A program made the position numbers and the translations under genes. From a virus, in the IMG/VR virus record IMGVR_UViG_3300020171_000053, positions 1-45,638 of that record: a stretch of 45,638 nucleotides of DNA. The stretch is one strand, 5' to 3'. Of the stretch, positions 25,954-32,166 are shown in pieces. A model generated the notes under the pieces. The model had not been told where the DNA came from and did not search any database. It saw nothing but the letters and a program-made list of their open reading frames with translations. Position 1 is the first letter of the stretch. Each line of letters opens with the position of its first letter.

Positions 25954-26434
25954 AGACTGGTTTTATAATGAAGTACACGGTGTTTGTCCTTATTGTGGCA
26001 AACCAATAGCAAAAGACAGCTTCCATATTGACCATATCCGTCCCATTGCCTTGGGTGGTTCCAATGGCAAACACAATCTTACGGCAGTATGCCCACAATG
26101 TAATTACAACAAAAAGGATAAGCCACTTAGATATTGGCTTGGGATAAATGGTTACGAGATAACAAAGGATAGTCCTATATGGTACAAGCGCAAAGGGAGG
26201 CGTGCGTTAGTCAACATAGAGTGGAAAAAGATTTACCAATCTATTGTGTATATGATACACGCCAATTTATACACTTATCCCGAAGCAGGTAAGCTGTTAA
26301 GATTGACGGTTAGGACATTGCAATCACAAGTGAAATCGGGTGAGTTGCGGTGTGTTAGGATAGGCCGTAGGGTTTACTTCACCGACATTCAACTACTCGA
26401 TTGGGTAGAATCATGCAGGAGGGGAGAATGTTAG
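25928..26434 (+). CDS. HNH endonuclease fused to an excisionase-like HTH
   Basis: A 168-aa protein. Residues about 18-62 form an HNH domain with a zinc site (CPYCGKP, then FHIDHIRPIALGGSNGKHNL, then CPQCNYNKK). Residues about 115-165 form an HTH (YTYPEAGKLLRLTVRTLQSQV) with VRIGRRVYFTDIQLLDWV, clearly related to the wing of the upstream protein. It has a GGAGGTG site. It would cut DNA at sites chosen by its HTH. The fusion probably arose by joining an HNH cassette to a copy of the neighbouring HTH. Confidence 0.8.
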   Translation: MKRKMPKDRDWFYNEVHGVCPYCGKPIAKDSFHIDHIRPIALGGSNGKHNLTAVCPQCNYNKKDKPLRYWLGINGYEITKDSPIWYKRKGRRALVNIEWKKIYQSIVYMIHANLYTYPEAGKLLRLTVRTLQSQVKSGELRCVRIGRRVYFTDIQLLDWVESCRRGEC

Positions 26435-26601
26435 TTGAAATCGATATTGATAAGTTATATGAGCGTTATGGCGAATTGCTCGCATTGGCGCGTAAGGCGT
26501 ATCGCTCTATAGATGAAACAAAGCCAAGGCGACAAGATGTGGTGAGAGATTTAGGAGAGTTTTTCGAGAGGATAGAAAAAGATGAACAGACCATATCGTG
26601 A
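26428..26601 (+). CDS. hypothetical helical protein, 57 aa
   Basis: The ATG at 26428 follows AGGAGGGGAG and lies inside the end of the HNH gene. A small helical, charged protein (YERYGELLALARKAYRSI; RDLGEFFERIEKDEQ). No family is recognised. Part of the early operon. Confidence 0.6.
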   Translation: MLVEIDIDKLYERYGELLALARKAYRSIDETKPRRQDVVRDLGEFFERIEKDEQTIS

Positions 26602-26788
26602 CGATGAAGAGAAGCAACGTGACCGTGTAGTGAAGCTACTCGAGGACGTGGGGTGGGCGGTGCATAGCGGGAACCTTGACCAAGCGGGTGCGATATTCTG
26701 CGAGGCTGACCAGGCACTTGGCCACTTGTGTTTTATGGTGCGACAATTCGACATGGACGAAGCATTGGAGGTGACAGATGAGGGTTAG
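26582..26788 (+). CDS. hypothetical protein, 68 aa
   Basis: It overlaps the preceding gene by 20 bp. An acidic helical protein (EEKQRDRVVKLLEDVGWAV; DEALEVTDEG). Early operon member with no recognised family. Confidence 0.6.
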   Translation: MNRPYRDDEEKQRDRVVKLLEDVGWAVHSGNLDQAGAIFCEADQALGHLCFMVRQFDMDEALEVTDEG

Positions 26789-26990
26789 TAGCGGGTTTGA
26801 GACCAAGATAGAACACATTAAACTGCAAGTCAATTATGAGATATACAACGGCGATGTGGACTTGATGAGTGTTTACCTTGCTAACGATGTGAAAGAAGAG
26901 GTTGACATTTATGACCTTTTGAGCGACAAAGTACAAGCGCAAATCTCCGATGAGATATCGGAGCATTATTATGGGGGTGAATGGAAATGA
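26778..26990 (+). CDS. hypothetical acidic protein, 70 aa
   Basis: It has a GGAGGTGACAG site and an 11-bp overlap with the previous gene. Acidic alpha/beta protein (HIKLQVNYEIYNGDVDL; IYDLLSDKVQAQISDEI). It lies directly before and is coupled by ATGA to the ERF annealing gene, so it might assist recombination. No family is recognised. Confidence 0.6.
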   Translation: MRVSSGFETKIEHIKLQVNYEIYNGDVDLMSVYLANDVKEEVDIYDLLSDKVQAQISDEISEHYYGGEWK

Positions 26991-27715
26991 GCGAAACTAT
27001 GGGCATTTACAAGAAAATGTTGGCCGTAATGAAGGGAGTCGGGTACTTGCAGAAAGACGATAAGATTTCCTACGGCACGACGAGCTACAAGGGATTGAGC
27101 GAGGAGAAGATTACGGGCGTGGTACGTGAAAAGTTGGTAGAGCAAGGCATCATCGTCTACCCTATCATCCAATCACACTCACGGGAAGGAAACCTGTCAA
27201 CGGTTGATACTACCTATCGATTTGTGGACACCGAGGACGGTAGCTACATCGACGCGGTATCTTCGGGAACCGGAGCGGACACGCAAGACAAGGGCGTAGG
27301 GAAGGCGATGACGTATTCCTTCAAGTACCTATTCTTGCGGACGTTTGCGATACCCACGGGTGAAGACCCCGACAAGATATCGTCAGCCGAGTTGGACGAT
27401 AAAGAAAAAACCCATCGGATTACGAAGGGGAAGACTTCAATTCTCCAACTGATCGAGGACAATCCCGACTTGAGTGAAGACTTCAAGACCGCTACAGTAA
27501 TGGACGTTGATATTGCCGTTGGCAAGGAAGACGTTGACACCCTTGAGATAATCTACAAGGAAGTCAAGGCCGAGATACGCAAGATGAACGCGCCGGAGCA
27601 GAAGGAGCGCACAAAGGTATCGGCTACCAAGGCGGCGAAACAATTAGCCGAAGACAAGAAGTACAACCAGGAACCGCACTTACCCGATAGCGATAGCGAA
27701 CTGGATATATTCTGA
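26987..27715 (+). CDS. ERF-family single-strand annealing protein
   Basis: A 242-aa protein; ATG at 26987 overlaps the upstream stop (ATGA) and has GGGGGTGA upstream. The ERF core is seen as YLQKDDKISYGTTSYKGLS, a central VDTTYRFVDTEDGSYIDAVSSG strand region and the signature GKAMTYSFKYLFLRTFAIPTGEDPD broken over about residues 102-126. The C-terminus is charged and ends with an acidic tail (DSDSELDIF), as in ssDNA-handling proteins. ERF proteins anneal complementary strands in phage recombination and circularisation. It is consistent with a replication module that lacks its own polymerase. Confidence 0.85.
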   Translation: MSETMGIYKKMLAVMKGVGYLQKDDKISYGTTSYKGLSEEKITGVVREKLVEQGIIVYPIIQSHSREGNLSTVDTTYRFVDTEDGSYIDAVSSGTGADTQDKGVGKAMTYSFKYLFLRTFAIPTGEDPDKISSAELDDKEKTHRITKGKTSILQLIEDNPDLSEDFKTATVMDVDIAVGKEDVDTLEIIYKEVKAEIRKMNAPEQKERTKVSATKAAKQLAEDKKYNQEPHLPDSDSELDIF

Positions 27716-27921
27716 TGGCATGGTTTTTTGTCGGCATTGGTATAGGTCTAATAATATTTATTCCGATTATCGAATCGCACATTGCGTTGTATAAATGGTG
27801 TGATAATTGCGATAGATATAGCCGAAAGAAGGTAGACAATTTCCATGTACATTATGGTCTTGGGGTAGTCACTCAATGCAAGAGATGCGGAAATAAAATC
27901 AATATTGAGGTGGATTTATGA
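27715..27921 (+). CDS. membrane-anchored zinc-ribbon protein, 68 aa
   Basis: An N-terminal transmembrane helix (WFFVGIGIGLIIFIPII) is followed by a four-cysteine ribbon (CDNC at about residues 29-32 and CKRCG at about 55-59). It starts by TGATG overlap with the ERF gene. Function is unknown. Confidence 0.6.
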   Translation: MAWFFVGIGIGLIIFIPIIESHIALYKWCDNCDRYSRKKVDNFHVHYGLGVVTQCKRCGNKINIEVDL

Positions 27922-28346
27922 TTGAATGCAACAATTGCGATATAGATTTCATGGTTCCAGATGGTAGTATTACCTTGGCGTTCCCGAAATCTTACGATAT
28001 ATCCTTGGAGTTGTTGAAAGAGAAGCTATTCCACAAGCGCATCACCCAAGTCTACGTTAAACTCGGTATGCCCCGCAAGCCGCGTACCACGGGCGACAAG
28101 AGTCAGTCTCACCATCTCAACGGGCACATCCAACAGATAGCGCAGTACACCGGTGATGACTTCGATGATGTGAAAATGGAAATCAAGCGGCGTGCTATCA
28201 GCAGGGGCTATCCATTCCGCACCGACTCGTTTGGTAACGTAGTACCCGAGAGTGAGGCTAATAGCAGCACGGTTGAGTGTGCGATGCTCATCGACACGGC
28301 GCACGAGGTCGCGTCATTTCTTAATCTAAGGTTAAAGGAGATTTGA
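27918..28346 (+). CDS. conserved phage protein, 142 aa, possible recombination/replication accessory
   Basis: The N-terminus has a CNNCD pair. The C-terminal 85 residues (RTTGDKSQSHHLNGHIQQIA, then DDFDDVKMEIKRRAISRGYPF, then STVECAMLIDTAHEVASFLN) follow a pattern I recognise from phage early operons, where such proteins lie near annealing and NinG-type genes. It has conserved-looking His, Gln and Asp residues but no catalytic motif that I can name. Function is unassigned. It overlaps the preceding gene by 4 bp. Confidence 0.6.
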   Translation: MIECNNCDIDFMVPDGSITLAFPKSYDISLELLKEKLFHKRITQVYVKLGMPRKPRTTGDKSQSHHLNGHIQQIAQYTGDDFDDVKMEIKRRAISRGYPFRTDSFGNVVPESEANSSTVECAMLIDTAHEVASFLNLRLKEI

Positions 28347-28523
28347 ATGGACGAAATGTTTTTTGTGCACATTACCGGGGATTCTGACATTATTGAATTC
28401 ACAACCTTGGAAGATGTAATGAAGGATGTGGATGTATTTGTGGCTGATGGTACGCCCCGAGATGATATATTAGTAATCCGTGGCGTGGCATTGCGCGTAA
28501 CCCTGGCATTGAAGGAGACGTAA
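28347..28523 (+). CDS. hypothetical acidic protein, 58 aa
   Basis: It starts right after the preceding stop with AAGGAG upstream. An acidic alpha/beta miniprotein (IEFTTLEDVMKDVDVFVADG). No family is recognised. Its stop is directly followed by the next ATG. Confidence 0.55.
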   Translation: MDEMFFVHITGDSDIIEFTTLEDVMKDVDVFVADGTPRDDILVIRGVALRVTLALKET

Positions 28524-28691
28524 ATGCTTGAATCAATCATGCTCGCCATAATCGGCGTACCTATCGTGTTAGTTGCAATCCTTGTGTGGATGTGCTGTAT
28601 CATAGCGGTACTTGATGCGGTGCGTACCTACACCGTGGGCGAGAGCAAGCCGTTGGGGAAGATGTTAGGGAGAATGAAACGTGACAAGTAA
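28524..28691 (+). CDS. small membrane protein, 55 aa
   Basis: One long transmembrane segment (residues about 6-30, MLAIIGVPIVLVAILVWMCC), then a basic cytoplasmic-type tail (KPLGKMLGRMKRDK). It follows the preceding gene without a gap, with a GGAG site inside it. Function is unknown. Confidence 0.55.
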   Translation: MLESIMLAIIGVPIVLVAILVWMCCIIAVLDAVRTYTVGESKPLGKMLGRMKRDK

Positions 28692-28968
28692 ATACGTTAC
28701 CGCACTATACGGCCACCCGCAGCAAATCATGCCCTCACATATTGTGATAACAAGCCCGTACTTCGACACGAGAGATATAAAGGGTCTTGGGTTTGCACGA
28801 AAAGGTACGAGCAAGAAAGAATGGGAAGATAGGCGCGAGATGATTGTCAGATTGCGTGGTGACGGTATACTGTTCCGTGACATAGCCGCTGCAACGGGGA
28901 TAAGCCTTCAGGCAGTATGGAAGACTCATGATAGATACAAGAGGTCTTCCCTTCACAAGAATCCATAG
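28681..28968 (+). CDS. HTH-containing protein, 95 aa
   Basis: It begins at GTG inside the end of the membrane-protein gene. The C-terminal half carries a helix-turn-helix (IVRLRGDGILFRDIAAATGI, then SLQAVWKTHDRYKR). It may be a transcription factor or a terminase-small-like DNA binder. It lies directly upstream of the replication gene. Confidence 0.6.
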   Translation: MTSKYVTALYGHPQQIMPSHIVITSPYFDTRDIKGLGFARKGTSKKEWEDRREMIVRLRGDGILFRDIAAATGISLQAVWKTHDRYKRSSLHKNP

Positions 28969-28979
28969 GATATAGTAGC

Positions 28980-29714
28980 ATGGCTGAAGAGGTAGAAATG
29001 GCGAGAGATTGGTTCAAGCATGATATAAATGCAAGGCATGATGTGAAGATTGTGGCAATGCGAGAAAAGTACGGGATTGCTGGATATGGGGCATGGTGGA
29101 TGTTGGTAGAGATATTGCGAGAAACCGAAGGATATAAATTGCCTATTAGGGAAATCCCACTATTACGCTATTCACTTGGGTTTCCAGAGGTAGAAGCATT
29201 TATTGACGATTGTATCAACGTCTACTATCTTCTCGAGAGCGACGGAGAATTTGTGTGGAGCAAAAGTCTAATGAAAAGGATGGAAGTATACGAGGAACTT
29301 GTAGCTCAACGTACCGCTGCCGGAAGGCTCGGAGGTGTAGCAAAAGCTAAGCAAACTGTAGCAAGTGCTAAGCAAAGTCTGGCAAAGTCTGGCGATTTGA
29401 TTAGATTAGATAAGAGTAGAGTAGATAAGAAGAACATAAGAGAAGAGTTTGCTTCGCAAATTGATGATGTGTTTGAATACTTCCGTACTAAAACCGGGAG
29501 TCAGGTACGCTCTACTACCAAGCCTCTCAGGTCTATGATAAACGCAAGGTTGGCAGAGGGGTACACCGTAGACCAATGCAAGAAAGCGATAGCCTTCTCA
29601 TACATCAGCAAGAAGGATGACATTGAACAACGTAAGTACATACGTATAGAGACGATATTCGCCCCGTCGAAGTTTCCGGGGTATCTCGATGCGTTTGAGA
29701 GGGAGCAGAAATGA
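28980..29714 (+). CDS. DUF4373-type replication initiation/helicase-loader-like protein
   Basis: A 244-aa protein. The N-terminal half has the Lin1244/Lin1753-like pattern MARDWFKHDINARHDVKI...YGAWWMLVEIL. ATG at 28998 (residue 7) is a credible alternative start because the family usually begins at MARxWFKHD. A low-complexity linker with repeated KQ, KS and LAKSG units spans about residues 120-150. The C-terminal domain (about 155-240, FEYFRTKTGSQVRSTTKP; RKYIRIETIFAPSKFPGYLD) is the conserved phage C-terminal replication domain. Such proteins act in initiating phage DNA replication, often by recruiting the host helicase. Confidence 0.75.
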   Translation: MAEEVEMARDWFKHDINARHDVKIVAMREKYGIAGYGAWWMLVEILRETEGYKLPIREIPLLRYSLGFPEVEAFIDDCINVYYLLESDGEFVWSKSLMKRMEVYEELVAQRTAAGRLGGVAKAKQTVASAKQSLAKSGDLIRLDKSRVDKKNIREEFASQIDDVFEYFRTKTGSQVRSTTKPLRSMINARLAEGYTVDQCKKAIAFSYISKKDDIEQRKYIRIETIFAPSKFPGYLDAFEREQK

Positions 29715-29959
29715 CAAGCGACAAGTTTGGTCTAAAGTGCTTCAAGTGCGGTTCCTGGTACTTAGCTTCTTGCCATTGGTATACGGTGCATGATAAGGTA
29801 TCCTTTCAACGCCGGGGCGAGAAGGGCGAGAAGGTATGGCGCGGGGTAGATGAGGACGGTGACAAGATACCGCTAATGGAAGACGTACTTTTGCCGAGAA
29901 TAAAAGTAGAGAACATAGAGCCTCATCAATGCGAGGCGAGGGGGAAATATGCTGTATAG
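29711..29959 (+). CDS. zinc-binding hypothetical protein, 82 aa
   Basis: ATGA overlap with the replication gene. An N-terminal CFKCGSWYLASCHWY segment and a C-terminal HQCEARG could together bind zinc. No family is recognised. It overlaps YopX by 11 bp. Confidence 0.55.
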   Translation: MTSDKFGLKCFKCGSWYLASCHWYTVHDKVSFQRRGEKGEKVWRGVDEDGDKIPLMEDVLLPRIKVENIEPHQCEARGKYAV

Positions 29960-30308
29960 AGAGATAAAGTTTAGGGCATGGGATGGCAGGAAAATGTTGA
30001 ATTGTAATGATACGGGATATGGGTGGACTGAGCAATGGTCTATCAATGAAATATTACGCATTGATTATTTGACCTATATGCAATACATCGGACTTAAGGA
30101 TATAACAGGGCGGGAATTGTATGAAGGTGACTATATTGTCTACGAAACTCAACCAGGAGTAATACATGAAGGAGAAATATATTGGCAAGAGAAGGGCGCA
30201 CGGTTTGGTATAAAAGAAAAGGGCGGTTTTCATCCGAGGGCAGCGGCACAAATAAACCTTGCTTACATTGGCAACATCTACGAGAACAAGGAGCTATTAG
30301 ATGTATAA
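29949..30308 (+). CDS. YopX family protein
   Basis: A 119-aa protein beginning REIKFRAWDGRKML, followed by YMQYIGLKDITGRELYEGD and ending IGNIYENKELL. All three are hallmarks of the YopX family, common in early operons of phages of many hosts. The molecular function is not known. Length is typical. Confidence 0.88.
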   Translation: MLYREIKFRAWDGRKMLNCNDTGYGWTEQWSINEILRIDYLTYMQYIGLKDITGRELYEGDYIVYETQPGVIHEGEIYWQEKGARFGIKEKGGFHPRAAAQINLAYIGNIYENKELLDV

Positions 30309-30498
30309 CTTATTCATGGCGATAAGCCGGTGGTATTGGCGGAAGTCGAGAAGGGCAGAGCTCGATTTGTGTGTGCTTAGATGTTTCCCGCAAGCGACTA
30401 CTGCGAATAGACGACAAGGGCATCGTCGTCGTGCCGTCAAGTACGCCACTCGTGCCCGCAAGTGGGAAGACCGCGCGAGAAGGTTTAACCATGAGTAA
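30301..30498 (+). CDS. hypothetical basic protein, 65 aa
   Basis: A strongly basic, Arg/Lys/Trp-rich protein (RWYWRKSRRAELDLCVLRC; RRQGHRRRAVKYATRARKW). It overlaps both neighbours by 8 bp. It could bind nucleic acid. No family is recognised, and the unusual composition makes the call less certain. Confidence 0.5.
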   Translation: MYNLFMAISRWYWRKSRRAELDLCVLRCFPQATTANRRQGHRRRAVKYATRARKWEDRARRFNHE

Positions 30499-30880
30499 GC
30501 CTACCGTAAAGACTGCCAAGAAAGCGGCTATTAAAGCATTCAACCAATATATCCGTGAGCGCGATAACTTTACCTGTTTCATCTGCGGCAAAGTAGGCGA
30601 TAGATATTCGATGGATGCGGGACACTTGATAACTGCCGCGCGAGAGGCTACACGATTCGATGAATTGAACACGAATTGCAGTTGTAAGGGATGTAACATT
30701 AAGCATGAGCATGATTACGAGCCTTATCGGAAAAAGTTTGTTGACAAGTACGGTGAGGCGGTTTATAATGCTATGTATGCGCGAAGTTTTAAGTATGTAG
30801 GTAGACGGGTTTATGATTATATAGAGTTGCGAAAAGAGTACGAGGATAAATTGAAATCGATAATAGCGGAGGCTGAGTGA
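30491..30880 (+). CDS. NinG/Rap-like recombination nuclease
   Basis: A 129-aa protein; ATG at 30491 follows GAGAAGG, and the upstream in-frame extension is a shadow of the preceding gene. The NinG pattern is clear: FNQYIRERDNFTCFICGK, then MDAGHLITAAREATRFDELN with the catalytic-type His, then NCSCKGCNIKHEHD and EPYRKKFVDKYG. NinG (Rap) proteins are structure-specific nucleases that help lambda-type recombination. The family usually runs near 200 aa, so this copy is short at the N-terminus. It works naturally with the ERF annealing protein encoded 3 kb upstream. Confidence 0.85.
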   Translation: MSKPTVKTAKKAAIKAFNQYIRERDNFTCFICGKVGDRYSMDAGHLITAAREATRFDELNTNCSCKGCNIKHEHDYEPYRKKFVDKYGEAVYNAMYARSFKYVGRRVYDYIELRKEYEDKLKSIIAEAE

Positions 30881-30881
30881 G

Positions 30882-31031
30882 ATGATTGAGATATTAGAGT
30901 TCATTTTCAGAGACTTTTGGACGTGGTTGGGAACCATACTTATTCTTTCCGTGATATGTGGTTCGTTGTTTGGTTTGGTTAGAGTAAACATCAACCGCTT
31001 GCCCACAAAAAAGAAAGAGGAGGCTGAGTGA
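30882..31031 (+). CDS. small membrane protein, 49 aa
   Basis: It follows the GGAGGCTGAGTGAG junction. One transmembrane segment (about residues 14-35, TWLGTILILSVICGSLFGLV) and a lysine-rich end (LPTKKKEEAE). It ends in the second copy of the repeated junction. Function is unknown. Confidence 0.6.
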   Translation: MIEILEFIFRDFWTWLGTILILSVICGSLFGLVRVNINRLPTKKKEEAE

Positions 31032-31240
31032 TGAGTACGGAATATGGGAAGATTAAAGGGCCGCATGATATATCTCTAACCGGATATTATGGCGGCGTAG
31101 ACAAAGGACGATGTATGCAGTTACTCGGTGGCAACTGCGATGGGTTACGTGGATATATCGGAATGACAGAAAAGGAAGCACGACTTCTTATCCTTAGGCT
31201 TCGTGAATGGTTGGATGGTACGTTAATGGAGGCTGAGTGA
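31031..31240 (+). CDS. hypothetical protein, 69 aa
   Basis: It starts at the repeated GGAGGCTGAGTGATG junction. A small mixed alpha/beta protein (GYYGGVDKGRCMQLLGG; EKEARLLILRLREWLDG). It ends MEAE-stop in the next copy of the junction. No family is recognised. Confidence 0.6.
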   Translation: MSTEYGKIKGPHDISLTGYYGGVDKGRCMQLLGGNCDGLRGYIGMTEKEARLLILRLREWLDGTLMEAE

Positions 31241-31407
31241 TGAAATATCACTATGCTTGGGGCAACAATGAAAAGCGCAAGACACTGAAGGGCCTCAAGT
31301 GTGAAGTGCTACACCGACTTTCCCGCAATAGTGTCCATGTTAGATTCGAGAATGGGCAAGAGGAAATAATATCGAGAAATGCAATTAGGAGGCTGAGTGA
31401 TGGGTAG
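31240..31407 (+). CDS. hypothetical basic protein, 55 aa
   Basis: It begins at the third copy of the repeated junction and overlaps the following start. A basic beta-like protein (KTLKGLKCEVLHRLSRNSV, HVRFENGQEEIISRNAIRR), which resembles small SH3-like barrels. No family is assigned. Confidence 0.55.
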   Translation: MKYHYAWGNNEKRKTLKGLKCEVLHRLSRNSVHVRFENGQEEIISRNAIRRLSDG

Positions 31408-31570
31408 TTGTACATGGACTGAAAATGTTGACGGTAATTGGGAGACATCCTGCGGCGAAATGTTTGTGTTTGAGGACGGCACACCGAGTGAAAACGGCAT
31501 GAAGTATTGCTGTTACTGCGGGTGCGTACTTGTCGAAAAAATTTATGACCCGCCCCAAGAGAAGGAGTAA
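31400..31570 (+). CDS. zinc-ribbon miniprotein, 56 aa
   Basis: Four-cysteine zinc ribbon: SCTW near the N-terminus, SCGE at about 17-20 and YCCYCGCVL at about 37-45. The acidic loop FEDGTPSENGMK lies between the knuckles. Such single-ribbon proteins are common in phage early operons. It starts in the fourth repeated junction and ends EKE-stop in a GAAGGAGTAA site used by the next gene. Confidence 0.65.
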   Translation: MGSCTWTENVDGNWETSCGEMFVFEDGTPSENGMKYCCYCGCVLVEKIYDPPQEKE

Positions 31571-31574
31571 AGCG

Positions 31575-31751
31575 ATGTATAGAGAAGGTTGGAAGATATA
31601 TCCGCGCCGAACGTGTAGGACAATGCACGAATGCCGTGTCTGTAAAAAAATCATATCGTGTGGTGAGGAATACTACGATGGTGGTTATGGCAAACGGATA
31701 CACGTAGCCTGTTTCCCGTTATTTGTCACCAGTAAAAAAGAGAAGGAGTAA
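31575..31751 (+). CDS. zinc-finger miniprotein, 58 aa
   Basis: ATG at 31575 after AGAAGGAGTAAAGCG. The finger is HECRVCKKIISCGEEYYDGG...HVACF, with the ECxxC...HxxC pattern of small PARP/LIM-like phage fingers. It ends KKEKE-stop; this 3' junction (AGAAGGAGTAAAG) copies its 5' junction. Confidence 0.65.
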   Translation: MYREGWKIYPRRTCRTMHECRVCKKIISCGEEYYDGGYGKRIHVACFPLFVTSKKEKE

Positions 31752-31755
31752 AGAG

Positions 31756-31944
31756 ATGACGGAAGGATGGAAGTGTCCAGTTTGCGGCATGAGTAACGCT
31801 CCGTGGATAGCTCATTGCCCTTGCGCCGGGAATCCAGATTACACAAAAAGAAGCGCAAGTACCAATAACCCATTTGAACAATACGTTTACACCACCGCAC
31901 ACATCGAAACAGAAGACGAAAAACTACGCACCCGGACGGGGTGA
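31756..31944 (+). CDS. zinc-ribbon miniprotein, 62 aa
   Basis: ATG at 31756 after a second AGAAGGAGTAAAGAG site. WKCPVCGMSNAPWIAHCPCAG gives four cysteines in a compact ribbon. The C-terminal half is polar. It probably binds zinc and another macromolecule; no specific function is assigned. Confidence 0.6.
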   Translation: MTEGWKCPVCGMSNAPWIAHCPCAGNPDYTKRSASTNNPFEQYVYTTAHIETEDEKLRTRTG

Positions 31945-31956
31945 GGAGGCACAAGG

Positions 31957-32166
31957 ATGAATGATTATTACAGACCCGCAGACTATCAAGTAGAAGGGGA
32001 ATACGTTTGCAGAAAATGCAACCAAGAAAAACGAGTCCCAATGAATCATAACGCGCCAGAGTGTTGCGGGGAAGAAATGATGAAGTGTGGCGAAATGTAT
32101 CCGGCAGATGTAAACGATTGGGAAGAACAACGCGACCCAGACGGAGAATGGAGGCCAAGAAGATGA
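31957..32166 (+). CDS. zinc-binding miniprotein, 69 aa
   Basis: YVCRKCNQEKRVPMNHNAP followed by ECCGEEMMKCGEMY gives CxxC and CC/C ligands. It has an acidic, Trp-containing tail. A GGAGGCACAAGG site precedes it. It joins the next gene by an ATGA overlap. Confidence 0.6.
   Translation: MNDYYRPADYQVEGEYVCRKCNQEKRVPMNHNAPECCGEEMMKCGEMYPADVNDWEEQRDPDGEWRPRR

Larger units (their letters stand above)
30868..31402 (+). repeat. four-copy stop/start cassette GGAGGCTGAGTGATG
   Basis: GGAGGCTGAGTGA occurs at 30868-30880, and the full GGAGGCTGAGTGATG at 31019-31033, 31228-31242 and 31388-31402. Each copy carries the ribosome site, the stop of one miniprotein gene (usually ending EAE-stop) and the start of the next. 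The gene bodies between are unrelated, so the cassette itself appears to have been copied or used in gene insertion. Confidence 0.85.

Noticed and set aside
30485-31066. 193-codon minus-strand frame opposite NinG
   Set aside because: NinG and the following small genes on the + strand have recognised motifs and ribosome sites; the antisense frame has none.
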